Shown here piece after piece: positions 1 through 7,704 of a stretch of 35,557 bases of DNA (positions within the stretch are counted from its first letter, which is position 1; each line of letters begins with the position of its first letter). Position numbers and translations under genes: made by a program. The notes beneath the pieces were generated by a model. The model saw nothing but the letters and a program-made list of their open reading frames with translations. It was not told the DNA's origin and did not search any database. This DNA comes from Euryarchaeota archaeon UBA258. GTDB lineage: Archaea > Thermoplasmatota > Poseidoniia > Poseidoniales > Poseidoniaceae. The stretch lies in contig DAPR01000058.1 of NCBI GenBank assembly GCA_002502605.1, forward strand, positions 1-35,557, given 5' to 3'.

Positions 1-599
1 TCAGTTCCAAGGCCAAACACTGCACGCGGCGGATGGGCGTTAGGCGTCCCATCCCTCTCGTTCCAGAATGGTATAACTCCATACGCAGCAGCAGCCCCGT
101 GGCCGTGACCACCTAGACCCCAATGGTCAAGATCGATTTGTCCGAAGGAACCCATGAGAGCCTCGTTCGAGGAGTTCAGGGAGACCATGAGTTCGTAACC
201 AATTTCAATTTGAGAGAGCAGTTCGTCAAAATCCGTTGCGTCAGAGACGCCAGCATGGACAACCACGATGTGTCCTCGCTTGGCCAGCGATGTTGCAAGA
301 AGCATGTATTGCTCCATGTCTTCACCATCATCACCAATGAATTGAACCCATGTGAAAGGACCATTTCCAGCCATATTTGCCTCCAAACCATCTTCCATTG
401 CGGGATAGATAACTTGCATGTGTGTATGCGCTTCTCCTTCACCTTGGTGCCCAGTGATCCATCCTACTGGAAAATCAACACCGTCGTGCTTGGAAGTAAA
501 GGGAACCGTCTCGCTTGGGTGCTCAGCAAATACAGAATGGAAGGGCACCAACAAAAACAAGGTCACGACAGCCAAGCAACGGAAACTTGCGGCCTGCAT
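1..599 (-). CDS. Secreted alpha/beta-hydrolase-like protein, partial (3' end outside window)
   Basis: The reading frame is open from an ATG at 599 to the window edge, about 199 residues, with an in-frame TGA two codons upstream of the start. Residues 1-24 form a signal peptide (hydrophobic LAVVTLFLLVPF, cleavage likely after SVFA). The next part has the layout of the dienelactone-hydrolase/chlorophyllase type of alpha/beta hydrolase: a YPA strand, a GPFTWVQFIG strand, then a helix and LAKRGHIVVVHAG. The expected nucleophile elbow reads GGHGHGAAAAYG, so the usual GxSxG serine is glycine. It may be a pseudoenzyme or act as a binding protein, or the true nucleophile may lie elsewhere. It starts 50 bp after the aroE stop in the same direction, so the two may share a transcript. 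The fold call is inference from pattern only. Confidence 0.7.
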   Translation of the reverse strand, partial: MQAASFRCLAVVTLFLLVPFHSVFAEHPSETVPFTSKHDGVDFPVGWITGHQGEGEAHTHMQVIYPAMEDGLEANMAGNGPFTWVQFIGDDGEDMEQYMLLATSLAKRGHIVVVHAGVSDATDFDELLSQIEIGYELMVSLNSSNEALMGSFGQIDLDHWGLGGHGHGAAAAYGVIPFWNERDGTPNAHPPRAVFGLGT

Positions 600-649
600 G
601 AGTCAACCCAGTGGGGTGCTTGCATCCGTCATGTATGAGTCTTGTTCCG

Positions 650-1666
650 TCATGCATAAGCAGAGAGGAGGCCTTCTGCATGAATGAGCTGAGTGAGGAG
701 AAGGTCAATTGATGGCAGAATGTCCCTGAGGTGAGGCGCCCACAACGTTGCCCAGCAAGACAAATGCTGAGCGACGAGCATCCACCTGCCATTCAGCGAA
801 GGAACACACATCGAGGACAGCATTGATTCGACATCGCCCTCAAACGGCCTGTAATCTGCGTTGAGAATGAACGGCGCTTGCGCAGATGCGAGTTCAGCGT
901 CGAAGTTCACCCCGAACACTGCGTTTTTCGACGAAGCGGTGCATTGTGATTGCAATTCCTCCGGGAGAGGCCTACGGGAGGTTGCAGCGTGAACTCGGCC
1001 CCCCGCTGCAAGCCATGTCGACGCAACTGAGCGGGCAGCACCTCCGCCACCGCATAGAGAAAGGATTGGTTTTGATTCGAATGAAACGCCAAAATGCTGG
1101 GCTAAAGCAACAACTCCGGCACCGTCCAAACCCGCACACCACCACCCTTGACCGTCCCAGCGCAGGGCATTCACCGACTGATGGACCATTGAATCATCAA
1201 TCGCTGAAACTGCGTTGCTTGCGAGTTGGTGCTTGAGTGGAGACGTGAGATTCATCCAAATCTCCTTGTTTAGAAAACCCGTAGGCAATCGAATCTTACT
1301 GTCGACGCGTACTGAATGAGATGCCCAAGAGACCGCAGCTTCCCCCATTGGAGCGAACCGATCATCTGCGTCTTCTACCGCCATTCCCGCTTCAATCGCT
1401 TTCGCTAACAAGCCTGATGTTCGAAACTTTCCGAACGGAGCATTGGTGTAAGCCCAGTTCGGTGCATCGGGAACTGAACCCGCGTAACCCCATGCAAAGG
1501 CGTCCTCAATGTGAGAGGTTGCGACCAGATGCCTGCCTTTTAATTGTAAATTGAGATCTTTTGGTCCAACGAGATCTAAGATTCGAGCATGAACAAGGCC
1601 CAGCAGCAATGGAGACAGAGAATGGTCAACAGGGTCGCCGGCAATTGCGTAACGAACCTCACCCAT
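650..1666 (-). CDS. aroE: Shikimate dehydrogenase-like protein (AroE family)
   Basis: AroE reduces 3-dehydroshikimate to shikimate with NADPH in aromatic amino acid synthesis. Taking the in-frame ATG at 1666 gives 338 residues. The N-terminal substrate motif is GDPVDHSLSP (about 10-19). NLTSPLK carries the likely catalytic Lys145, and AGLDGAG carries the likely partner Asp181. A glycine-rich NADP loop, SLCGGGGAARS, lies near 203-213, followed by TSRR. The C-terminal GRWMLVAQ matches the family GxGMLVxQ motif. The family is usually about 270-290 residues; here some 75 extra residues lie between the SLSP and NLTSPLK motifs. The frame also stays open upstream to a TTG at 1735, but the ATG start fits the family N-terminus better. 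Its start diverges from the small membrane protein gene at 1760. Confidence 0.85.
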   Translation of the reverse strand: MGEVRYAIAGDPVDHSLSPLLLGLVHARILDLVGPKDLNLQLKGRHLVATSHIEDAFAWGYAGSVPDAPNWAYTNAPFGKFRTSGLLAKAIEAGMAVEDADDRFAPMGEAAVSWASHSVRVDSKIRLPTGFLNKEIWMNLTSPLKHQLASNAVSAIDDSMVHQSVNALRWDGQGWWCAGLDGAGVVALAQHFGVSFESKPILSLCGGGGAARSVASTWLAAGGRVHAATSRRPLPEELQSQCTASSKNAVFGVNFDAELASAQAPFILNADYRPFEGDVESMLSSMCVPSLNGRWMLVAQHLSCWATLWAPHLRDILPSIDLLLTQLIHAEGLLSAYA

Positions 1667-1759
1667 GGTCAATTCACGGGCCGCGCCATCTTCAATCTCT
1701 CCCTTCCATAACACACGAGCCGGGATAGATTTCAAAAAGGAGGATTGTTTAGCAAAAGC

Positions 1760-2116
1760 ATGCAGAACACAGTCGAGAGTGCAAAGTCTGGCACAATTTC
1801 AATGCTCACAGGACTTCTCGGCTTGTACTTCACCGCTTCTATGTGGGTCGAACTACAGGATTCGCTCGGCATCCTCATTGGAGCGCCGCTTGCAGTGGTT
1901 GTCACAACAACCATGCTCATCATATTCCAATCGAAAAGACAGCAGAAGGAGATCAATCTCAACGGAAGTTACGACCTCAATGAATCGTTCCTCAATGAAA
2001 ACACAGACCCGCTTGGAGCACAAAAAGGCCGCAATCCTGTGATGTTCATTGTCCTGCTTTACCTGTTCGTGGTGATCATGAACGAAGCTGCTGGAACAGG
2101 TCTGCTCTTCAACTAA
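1760..2116 (+). CDS. Small multi-pass membrane protein, unknown function
   Basis: I do not recognise the family. The protein is about 118 residues with three likely membrane helices: around residues 11-32 (LTGLLGLYFTASMW), 37-57 (LGILIGAPLAVVVTTTMLII) and near the C-terminus (PVMFIVLLYLFVVIM). A polar loop rich in Asn and Glu lies between the second and third. A GGAGG sequence at 1739-1743 is too close to the in-frame TTG at 1745 and rather far from the ATG at 1760, so the start is uncertain. It is the first gene of a tight plus-strand cassette leading to NfeD-like and flotillin genes, and its stop is 10 bp before the next ATG. A role in the membrane with those partners is inference. Confidence 0.65.
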   Translation: MQNTVESAKSGTISMLTGLLGLYFTASMWVELQDSLGILIGAPLAVVVTTTMLIIFQSKRQQKEINLNGSYDLNESFLNENTDPLGAQKGRNPVMFIVLLYLFVVIMNEAAGTGLLFN

Positions 2117-2126
2117 GGTGCATGAA

Positions 2127-2378
2127 ATGGCCGGATTGATGGACGTGTTCCTCATGAAGGAACGCGTGAATGAAGGCACGAACCCGATTTTCATCATCTT
2201 AGAGAAAGCCTCAATCTTGATCGCATTGCTGATTGTGCTGGTTCTTGCAATTGCTCTGAACTTACCAGACTGGGGCGTTGGAATCTTGGTTGGCATTTCG
2301 CTTGGCCCGATTGTCTATGGCCATTACTATTTCATTTACATCCGTCCCCTTCGAAGGCGGAACTTGGGAGAAGATTGA
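2127..2378 (+). CDS. Small two-helix membrane protein, unknown function
   Basis: About 83 residues from the ATG at 2127; an in-frame GTG at 2118 is the alternative. An AAGGTG sequence at 2115-2120, overlapping the previous stop codon, is well spaced for the ATG. There are two hydrophobic helices, ASILIALLIVLVLAIALNL and WGVGILVGISLGPIVYGHYY, and a basic C-terminus (RPLRRR) that should face the cytoplasm. No family is recognised. Its position between another small membrane protein and an NfeD-like gene suggests co-expression with both. The following gene starts 34 bp downstream. Confidence 0.65.
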   Translation: MAGLMDVFLMKERVNEGTNPIFIILEKASILIALLIVLVLAIALNLPDWGVGILVGISLGPIVYGHYYFIYIRPLRRRNLGED

Positions 2379-2412
2379 AGTTCTAAGCCTCTATGAACAA
2401 ATTGGTGACCCA

Positions 2413-3033
2413 ATGAGCCTACTAACTAATTTCCTTGATCTCATCGGCTTAGGAGATATCGGCGGCATCGATATTTTGTTCGCAGCAATGGCTATTGTTG
2501 GCACGTTTTTGTTCTTGATTTATTTCGCACTCATTCTCATCGGGGGCGTTGCCGACGGAGCATTAGGTGCGGTTGGCGTTGATATCGATCTCGAAATGGG
2601 AGCAGAAGGCGTCTTCAACATGCTCACGATTCAAGGATTGCTCAGCTTCTTGATGATGTTTGGCATTTTTGGCCTCGCAGTGAACATGGAAACAGAGATC
2701 CCAACACTGGCGATACTTGCAGGAACAATTGCGGGTACAATCTCTATGTGGCTCATCGGAAAGGTGTTTCAAATGTTGAAGAGCCTCGAAGTCGATGCGA
2801 CTGTTCAGCACCATCAAGCGGTTGGTGCACAAGGCCAAGTCTACATGACCATCCTACCAGGCCAATCCGGTCAAGTACAGGTCGAATTCCAAAGCGCGCT
2901 TCGAACCTGCTCCGCTGTATTGGAAGACGACACCGCAACTCTTGAAACTGGCAAATTTGTCGAAGTCATCCGAACAATCGGTGAAACTCTAATCGTTAAA
3001 GAATTAAGTCTGAAAGAGTCGACGACCGAGTGA
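2413..3033 (+). CDS. NfeD-like membrane protein with C-terminal OB-fold
   Basis: The ATG at 2413 has a GGTGA ribosome site at 2404-2408 and gives 206 residues. The frame is open further upstream, but that part overlaps the preceding gene. The N-terminal half has several membrane helices (ILFAAMAIVGTFLFLIYFAL, a central FLMMFGIFGLAV helix, LAILAGTIAGTISMWLIG). The C-terminal 70 or so residues fit the NfeD soluble OB-fold: GAQGQVYMTILPGQSGQVQV, then a GKFVEVIRTIGETLIVKEL ending. NfeD proteins of the YuaF/YqfA type are encoded beside flotillin-like SPFH proteins and act with them in membrane organisation. Exactly that neighbour follows 92 bp downstream, which supports the call. No serine-protease (ClpP-like) domain is present, so this is the short form. 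Confidence 0.8.
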   Translation: MSLLTNFLDLIGLGDIGGIDILFAAMAIVGTFLFLIYFALILIGGVADGALGAVGVDIDLEMGAEGVFNMLTIQGLLSFLMMFGIFGLAVNMETEIPTLAILAGTIAGTISMWLIGKVFQMLKSLEVDATVQHHQAVGAQGQVYMTILPGQSGQVQVEFQSALRTCSAVLEDDTATLETGKFVEVIRTIGETLIVKELSLKESTTE

Positions 3034-3040
3034 AAAATTA

Positions 3041-3055
3041 GTTTCTTCTTGTTTT
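3041..3055 (+). terminator. Pyrimidine/T-rich tract after nfeD-like gene
   Basis: A GTTTCTTCTTGTTTT tract lies 8 bp after the nfeD-like stop codon, with no strong stem before it. Archaeal RNA polymerase can terminate at such U-rich runs, so it may separate the nfeD-like cassette from the flotillin gene, which has its own TATA-like sequences. Confidence 0.35.
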
Positions 3056-3097
3056 GGCTTCCCCCCTTGACGCACGCTCTTTAGTCGGGTGAAAGGT

Positions 3098-3105
3098 CAT
3101 AAAGG
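3098..3105 (+). promoter_or_regulatory. Possible TATA box of the flotillin gene
   Basis: The sequence CATAAAGG is centred about 25 nt before the flotillin ATG at 3126, the spacing expected for a leaderless archaeal transcript. A second TATA-like sequence (TCTTTAGT, 3078-3085) could give a roughly 20-nt leader instead. No clear ribosome site precedes the ATG. Confidence 0.3.
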
Positions 3106-3125
3106 ACAGCACTCATAGCAACACC

Positions 3126-4505
3126 ATGGCAGAACTCTTTGTAATCGGAATCGGACTTTTCCTTTTCGTCCTTCTTGGTACCATCTATGTTGCAACTCAG
3201 CGATACAAGCTTGCACCATCCGACCAAATTTTGGTCGTCTATGGTAACGTGAAAGACAAACAATCAGCAGAATGTATCCACGGTGGTGGAAAGATTGTCT
3301 GGCCTTTGATTCAGCACTACGCATACTTGTCACTGCGCCCAATGACCCTCAACATCCCATTGAAGCACGCTCTCTCGAAGCAAAACATTCGAATCAACGT
3401 TCCTTCATCGTTCACCATCGGTATCTCCACCGAACCATCGATCATGCAAAACGCTGCAACCCGCCTCCTTGGACTTCCCCAGAACGACATCGAGAAACTC
3501 GCAGAAGACATCATCTTTGGACAACTCCGATTGACCGTTGCCTCACTCACGATTGAGCAAGTCAACCAAGACCGTGATTCGTTCTTGCGAATCGTGTTCA
3601 CAAACGTCGACACAGAATTGCACAAGCTTGGTTTGTACCTCATCAACGTCAACGTTGTTGACATCACTGACGAGCGACAATACATTGAGTCGATTGGTAC
3701 CAAGGCCGCAGAGACTGCAGTCAACGAAGCACTGGTGGAGACTGCAATCGCTCGCTCGACTGGTGAACTTGGCCGTGCAAAGGCAGACCGAGAGCGTGAA
3801 GTTGGTGTCGCGCAAAACTCCGCAGAGTCCGAAAAAGGACAGAAGGAAGCAGAAGTCAACCGACGTATTTTCGTCATGCAACAAGAAGCAATGGGTAAGC
3901 AAGGTGAAAACGTTGCAGCCGCAGAGATTGCTGATTTCGAAGCCGATCTTTTGGTCAAGCAAGCAGACGCACGAAAGCGTGCAGAAGTTGCTCAACGTAT
4001 CGCACAGAAAGAAATCGAATCTGCGCAGTACGAACTTGAAGGCGAGCGATTGCGTGCTTTGGAAGTTGTCCGTGAAGAAGTTTCTAAGAAAACCGTCGAG
4101 ATTGCTGCAGAAGCAGAAGCTGAACGTCAACGCCGCATTGCACAAGGTCAAGCCGATGCAACCCTTGCACGCTACCAAGCAGAAGCAGAAGGTACACGAG
4201 CGGTTCTCGAAGCAAAGGCTGCGGGATACTCGCAACTTGTTGCAAGCGCTGGTGGCGATGCGAAAGCCGCTGCTACACTGCTCATGGTTGAGAAGATGGA
4301 AGAATTGGTTGCTCGACAAACTGAAGCAATCTCCAACCTCAAGATTGACAAAATCACAGTTTGGGATTCAGGAAGCGGAAGTGAAGGCGGATCAACATCC
4401 AACTTCATCTCCTCCCTCATGCAAAGCCTACCACCAGTCCACGATGTGGCCAAGATGGCAGGCGTTGAGTTGCCAGAGTACCTCGGTAAAGTCAAGGAAG
4501 ATTGA
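3126..4505 (+). CDS. Flotillin-like SPFH/band-7 protein
   Basis: A 459-residue membrane scaffold protein of the flotillin (FloA/FloT, YuaG) type. An N-terminal membrane anchor (FVIGIGLFLFVLLGTIYVA, about 5-23) is followed by an SPFH domain to about residue 190 (DQILVVYG; HGGGKIVWPLIQ; the LRLTVASLTIEQVNQDRD helix). A long Glu/Ala/Lys-rich coiled coil follows, about 195-380, with the AEAEAERQR pattern of flotillins. The tail has a Ser/Gly linker (GSGSEGGST) and a short conserved end. Flotillins form membrane microdomains with NfeD partners, and the gene lies directly after an NfeD-like gene. Length is close to that of bacterial FloT. The specific cargo in this organism cannot be read from the sequence. 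Confidence 0.9.
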   Translation: MAELFVIGIGLFLFVLLGTIYVATQRYKLAPSDQILVVYGNVKDKQSAECIHGGGKIVWPLIQHYAYLSLRPMTLNIPLKHALSKQNIRINVPSSFTIGISTEPSIMQNAATRLLGLPQNDIEKLAEDIIFGQLRLTVASLTIEQVNQDRDSFLRIVFTNVDTELHKLGLYLINVNVVDITDERQYIESIGTKAAETAVNEALVETAIARSTGELGRAKADREREVGVAQNSAESEKGQKEAEVNRRIFVMQQEAMGKQGENVAAAEIADFEADLLVKQADARKRAEVAQRIAQKEIESAQYELEGERLRALEVVREEVSKKTVEIAAEAEAERQRRIAQGQADATLARYQAEAEGTRAVLEAKAAGYSQLVASAGGDAKAAATLLMVEKMEELVARQTEAISNLKIDKITVWDSGSGSEGGSTSNFISSLMQSLPPVHDVAKMAGVELPEYLGKVKED

Positions 4506-4523
4506 GGGTGTTCGGCCCTCAAT
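4501..4523 (+). terminator. Stem-loop spanning the flotillin stop codon
   Basis: An 8-bp perfect stem (ATTGAGGG, 4501-4508; CCCTCAAT, 4516-4523) encloses a 7-nt loop and contains the flotillin TGA. A weaker GGGT/ACCC stem follows at 4527-4540, then a GTTTCCTC run. It may be a terminator or an mRNA 3'-end stabiliser. Confidence 0.45.
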
Positions 4524-4553
4524 GAAGGGTCTGCAAACCCGTTTCCTCGCCTC

Positions 4554-4559
4554 TATATG
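4554..4559 (+). promoter_or_regulatory. Likely TATA box for fhs
   Basis: TATATG lies in a short AT-rich patch 42 bp before the fhs ATG at 4601. This would place transcription start near 4580 and leave a short leader of about 20 nt. The assignment rests on position and sequence only. Confidence 0.4.
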
Positions 4560-4600
4560 AGCCGAGGGATTGAAAGCCAAAACGACACGGACAGTGGTCC

Positions 4601-6316
4601 ATGGCAAGCGATTTAGAAATTGCTCGAGCGGCTACCCTCGAACCGATTGAAACCATTGCATGGAAGTTAGGCATCTCAAGCCACGAACTCCTTCCAATGG
4701 GCAGGGGCATGGCTAAAATCACTTGGGAAGCGCTCAGTGAACGCTTTTCCCGCCCACAAGGAAGCCTCGTTTTGGTCACATCTGTCAACCCCACACCCTT
4801 TGGTGAAGGAAAAACGGTAACGACAATTGGATTGACTCAAGCGTTGTGTGCCATCGACCAGTCGGCAACCTGCGTCATTCGCGAACCATCCATGGGACCT
4901 GTGTTTGGAATCAAGGGCGGCGCTGCAGGCGGTGGACAATCGCAAGTCCTCCCGATGGAAGACATCAACCTCCATTTCACTGGTGATTTACACGCAGTCA
5001 CCTCTGCTCACAACCTTCTGTCTGCTTTGGTGGACAATCACATCAAACATGGCAACAGCACGAAGTTGGATCCAACCAGGATCTTCTGGCCGAGGGTGAT
5101 TGACATGAACGATCGAGCCTTGCGCTCAATTACCATCGGACTTGGAGGCCCAGCAAACGGCAACCCGCGCCAGGACAGATTCGACATTACTGCAGCAAGT
5201 GAAGTGATGGCAATCCTCGTTCTTGCCAAAGATTACGCAGATCTGAGAACCCGTCTAGGGGAGATTGTGGTGGGGCAATCCACAGATGGCCGACCGGTAA
5301 AAGCAGAAGAAATCGAAGCTGCTGGTGCTATGGCGCTTCTCTTGCGAAACGCGTTCCTGCCAAACTTGGTGCAAACTCTAGAAGGAAATCCAGCCTTCAT
5401 TCATGGCGGTCCATTTGCCAATATTGCCCATGGAAATTCAAGCATCATAGCAGACCGACTCGCTCTTGGTGCCGCTGATATCGTGGTGACAGAAGCAGGG
5501 TTCGGATCAGATATGGGTGCTGAAAAATTCATGCACATCAAAGCAGCAAACTCGGGGAAAGCCCCTGATTGCGTGGTGATGAACGTCACCGTTCGTTCAA
5601 TGAAACTCCATGGCGGAGCTTTCGGAAGCCGAGGTGGGTACCGTCCTACAAAGGAGGAATTGGACAAAGAAGACGTCGATGCAGTGATGCGTGGAGCTCA
5701 AGGGAATCTTGATCGTCATATTCGAAACATGGCAGGATTTGGTATGCCAGTGATTGTTTCAATCAATCGATTCACTGCAGACACAGACGGCGAATTGGAA
5801 GCGCTGAGTGCTGCAGCGCGTGCAAGTGGAGCACACGCAGTCACATTGACTGAGGTTCACGCAAATGGTGGCAAGGGCGGAGAGGCATTAGCGAGAGCAG
5901 TTGTATCAGCCATACAAGATCATGTGGCAGCAGGACGCCCATTCACACCACTTTTCCAGAACAATGCACCGATTATGGACAAGGTCAATGGTATTGCGAA
6001 GCGTATTTACAAAGCCGAGGGGGTTCAAGTCGAAGCAAAGGCCAAAAAACAACTCGATGCAATTGAGGCCTGGGGCTATGGTCATCTTCCTGTGTGCATG
6101 GCGAAGACCCAGTACTCATTCTCACATGATGCTGGAATGTTGGGGGCACCCGTTGGGTTCACCATCCCAGTTCGAGAGTTCCGCCTCAATGCTGGTGCGG
6201 GATTCATTGTTGCTGTTCTGGGGAACATGATGACCATGCCAGGACTCCCTAAGCGACCGGCTGCTGCAGACATGGACATGGATGAGAACGGCCGATTAAC
6301 CGGTGTCTTTGGGTGA
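4601..6316 (+). CDS. fhs: Formate-tetrahydrofolate ligase
   Basis: Fhs joins formate to tetrahydrofolate using ATP, giving 10-formyl-THF for purine synthesis and one-carbon metabolism in the cytoplasm. The 571 residues are close to the usual 550-560. The P-loop TPFGEGKT is at 65-72 (family TPxGEGKT), followed by REPSMGPVFGIKGGAAGGG, the HFTGDLHAVTSAHNLL segment and ITIGLGG. Further family landmarks are FANIAHGNSS, VTEAGFGSDMGAEKF and the C-terminal GAGFIVAVLGNMMTMPGLP. All blocks are intact, so it should be active. The pelota ATG starts 5 bp after its stop codon. In archaea fhs is patchy, and an old bacterial origin is plausible but not shown here. Confidence 0.97.
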   Translation: MASDLEIARAATLEPIETIAWKLGISSHELLPMGRGMAKITWEALSERFSRPQGSLVLVTSVNPTPFGEGKTVTTIGLTQALCAIDQSATCVIREPSMGPVFGIKGGAAGGGQSQVLPMEDINLHFTGDLHAVTSAHNLLSALVDNHIKHGNSTKLDPTRIFWPRVIDMNDRALRSITIGLGGPANGNPRQDRFDITAASEVMAILVLAKDYADLRTRLGEIVVGQSTDGRPVKAEEIEAAGAMALLLRNAFLPNLVQTLEGNPAFIHGGPFANIAHGNSSIIADRLALGAADIVVTEAGFGSDMGAEKFMHIKAANSGKAPDCVVMNVTVRSMKLHGGAFGSRGGYRPTKEELDKEDVDAVMRGAQGNLDRHIRNMAGFGMPVIVSINRFTADTDGELEALSAAARASGAHAVTLTEVHANGGKGGEALARAVVSAIQDHVAAGRPFTPLFQNNAPIMDKVNGIAKRIYKAEGVQVEAKAKKQLDAIEAWGYGHLPVCMAKTQYSFSHDAGMLGAPVGFTIPVREFRLNAGAGFIVAVLGNMMTMPGLPKRPAAADMDMDENGRLTGVFG

Positions 6317-6321
6317 ACAGA

Positions 6322-7386
6322 ATGAAAATTGTCAAGCGAGAACCCACGTTGTGGCGTTTGCGCATTGAGACAGAAGATGATCTGTGGACACTTTCCCATC
6401 TTGCTCGACCAGGAATTCAACTCGGCATGTTGGGTGAACGACGTGACCAAACAACCACTGGTGAAGAAGGTGGGAGAGCAAAATCTGCAGAACGCAAGAA
6501 AATGTGGATCAAACTCGGCATCACCTCGACAGAATACCAATCCTTCAGTGAACACCTCCGTGTCCATGGCATCATTGAAGAAGCCCATTTTGACGTTGGT
6601 TTGCACCATACGCACAACATTGAGGTGCGAGACGAGGTGCAATTGTCCTCTTCCCAGCCCTTTTCCTCTGCAGATTATGAGTTGCTGCGTCAAGCGGAAC
6701 GAGCGGCAAGTCAAACTGATATTGCATTGGCAGTCGTTGAAACTGACGAAATTGTTCTCTTCTATATCACGCCAAGAGGGCTCAAAGAAGGAGCAACTTG
6801 GACCATGCGAGGAGGGGGGAAGCGTGGTGATCTCAAACAATCATCAGGAATTGCTGCAACATTCCGTGCGAATGTGATTAAGGCGGTCAACGCCACGCTC
6901 AACGATTCCACTCCTCTCATTCTTTGTGGCCCTGGCCATGCGAGGGATTTATTGCTTCAAGATTTGAAGGCTGAGGGGCATTCAAGATTCATCAAGTCAA
7001 TCGCCACATCGATGGCTGGAAGAGCAGGGGCAAACGAACTGATCCGGGATGGGCTTGCTGGAGAACTCCTCAATGAGTATGCAATTACCAAGGAGGCTCA
7101 TCTCCTCGACCAAGCATGGACTCGTCTCTCGACCAATGGAGCGGTTGCTTATGGACGAGAATCCCTTATCCGTGCCATGTCAGAGGGGGCCATCGAAACA
7201 TTTCTGATCACGGCGGAACTCTTGCGAGATGAGGGTGAAACGATCCAAGGCAAAACTTGGGCAAAATGGACAGAGGGGCTGGGCGACATTGGTGCAGAGT
7301 TAGTGCAATGTTCGACCGACCACGATGCTGGCCAGCAATTAATTGGCTTAGGTGGGGCTGTGGCTTTGCTGCGATACACAATGTGA
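6322..7386 (+). CDS. pelA: Pelota (mRNA surveillance / ribosome rescue factor)
   Basis: Archaeal Pelota, an eRF1-like protein without the GGQ loop, enters the A site of stalled ribosomes with aEF1A and, with ABCE1, splits them. The 354-residue length is typical. The N-terminal Sm-like domain (MKIVKREPTLWRLRIETEDDLWTL.., to about 125) is followed by the central eRF1_2-like domain (DIALAVVETDEIVLFYITPRG; LILCGPGHARDLLL) and a C-terminal L7Ae-like domain (LLDQAWTRL; VAYGRESLIRAMSEGAIETFLIT). The ATG at 6322 is preferred over an in-frame GTG at 6313: it matches the family N-terminus and has GGTGA at 6312-6316, overlapping the fhs stop. Coupling with fhs is therefore likely transcriptional and perhaps translational. 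Confidence 0.93.
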   Translation: MKIVKREPTLWRLRIETEDDLWTLSHLARPGIQLGMLGERRDQTTTGEEGGRAKSAERKKMWIKLGITSTEYQSFSEHLRVHGIIEEAHFDVGLHHTHNIEVRDEVQLSSSQPFSSADYELLRQAERAASQTDIALAVVETDEIVLFYITPRGLKEGATWTMRGGGKRGDLKQSSGIAATFRANVIKAVNATLNDSTPLILCGPGHARDLLLQDLKAEGHSRFIKSIATSMAGRAGANELIRDGLAGELLNEYAITKEAHLLDQAWTRLSTNGAVAYGRESLIRAMSEGAIETFLITAELLRDEGETIQGKTWAKWTEGLGDIGAELVQCSTDHDAGQQLIGLGGAVALLRYTM

Positions 7387-7395
7387 GGAATCGAG

Positions 7396-7704
7396 ATGCG
7401 AGTTGTCATGGCACGGGACTTGGGAGATTCTCCAAGAGAGCAAATGGCCGGTGCTCGTTGGTTAATCCTCACAGCGAGTGAGATTCCTACTTCGACAACT
7501 CTGCTGATGTTCACTGAACTTGATGACATATTGGTGGCGGTTGACCACCGTGGATCACAACCAGAGCCGGGGCTTTGGCAGCGTGCCGTCCATTGCATCC
7601 TGATCGATGGGAGCCAATCTGACGCCGATGCCTTCCGGCGTGCATCTGGAATCACCAGGGTAATATCGCAATCCACTAGCGACATCCGTGATCATCTATG
7701 GTAG
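7396..7704 (+). CDS. Hypothetical protein, 102 residues
   Basis: No family is recognised. The start has a well-placed GAGG at 7385-7388, overlapping the pelota stop, so it is probably the third gene of an fhs-pelA transcript. The protein is soluble, without a signal or membrane helix. It alternates likely strands (WLILTAS, TLLMFTELDDILVAVDH, AVHCILIDG) with helical stretches, suggesting a small alpha/beta fold. Its stop codon ends at 7704, directly next to the 3' end of the oppositely oriented tRNA-Val. The ribosome site and lack of competing frames support a real gene; function is unknown. Confidence 0.6.
   Translation: MRVVMARDLGDSPREQMAGARWLILTASEIPTSTTLLMFTELDDILVAVDHRGSQPEPGLWQRAVHCILIDGSQSDADAFRRASGITRVISQSTSDIRDHLW

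Noticed and set aside
123..638. 171-residue plus-strand frame at the left edge
   Set aside because: The minus-strand frame here has a signal peptide and hydrolase-fold pattern and runs off the edge, which explains the sequence better.
1664..1735. TTG start at 1735 for aroE, adding 23 residues
   Set aside because: The extension has no family match, and the sequence upstream carries a plus-strand ribosome site for the divergent gene. The ATG at 1666 gives a normal AroE N-terminus.
3538..4560. 340-residue plus-strand frame inside the flotillin gene
   Set aside because: It is a second frame of the coiled-coil coding region (Lys/Gln/Ser rich), while the flotillin frame has clear family motifs.
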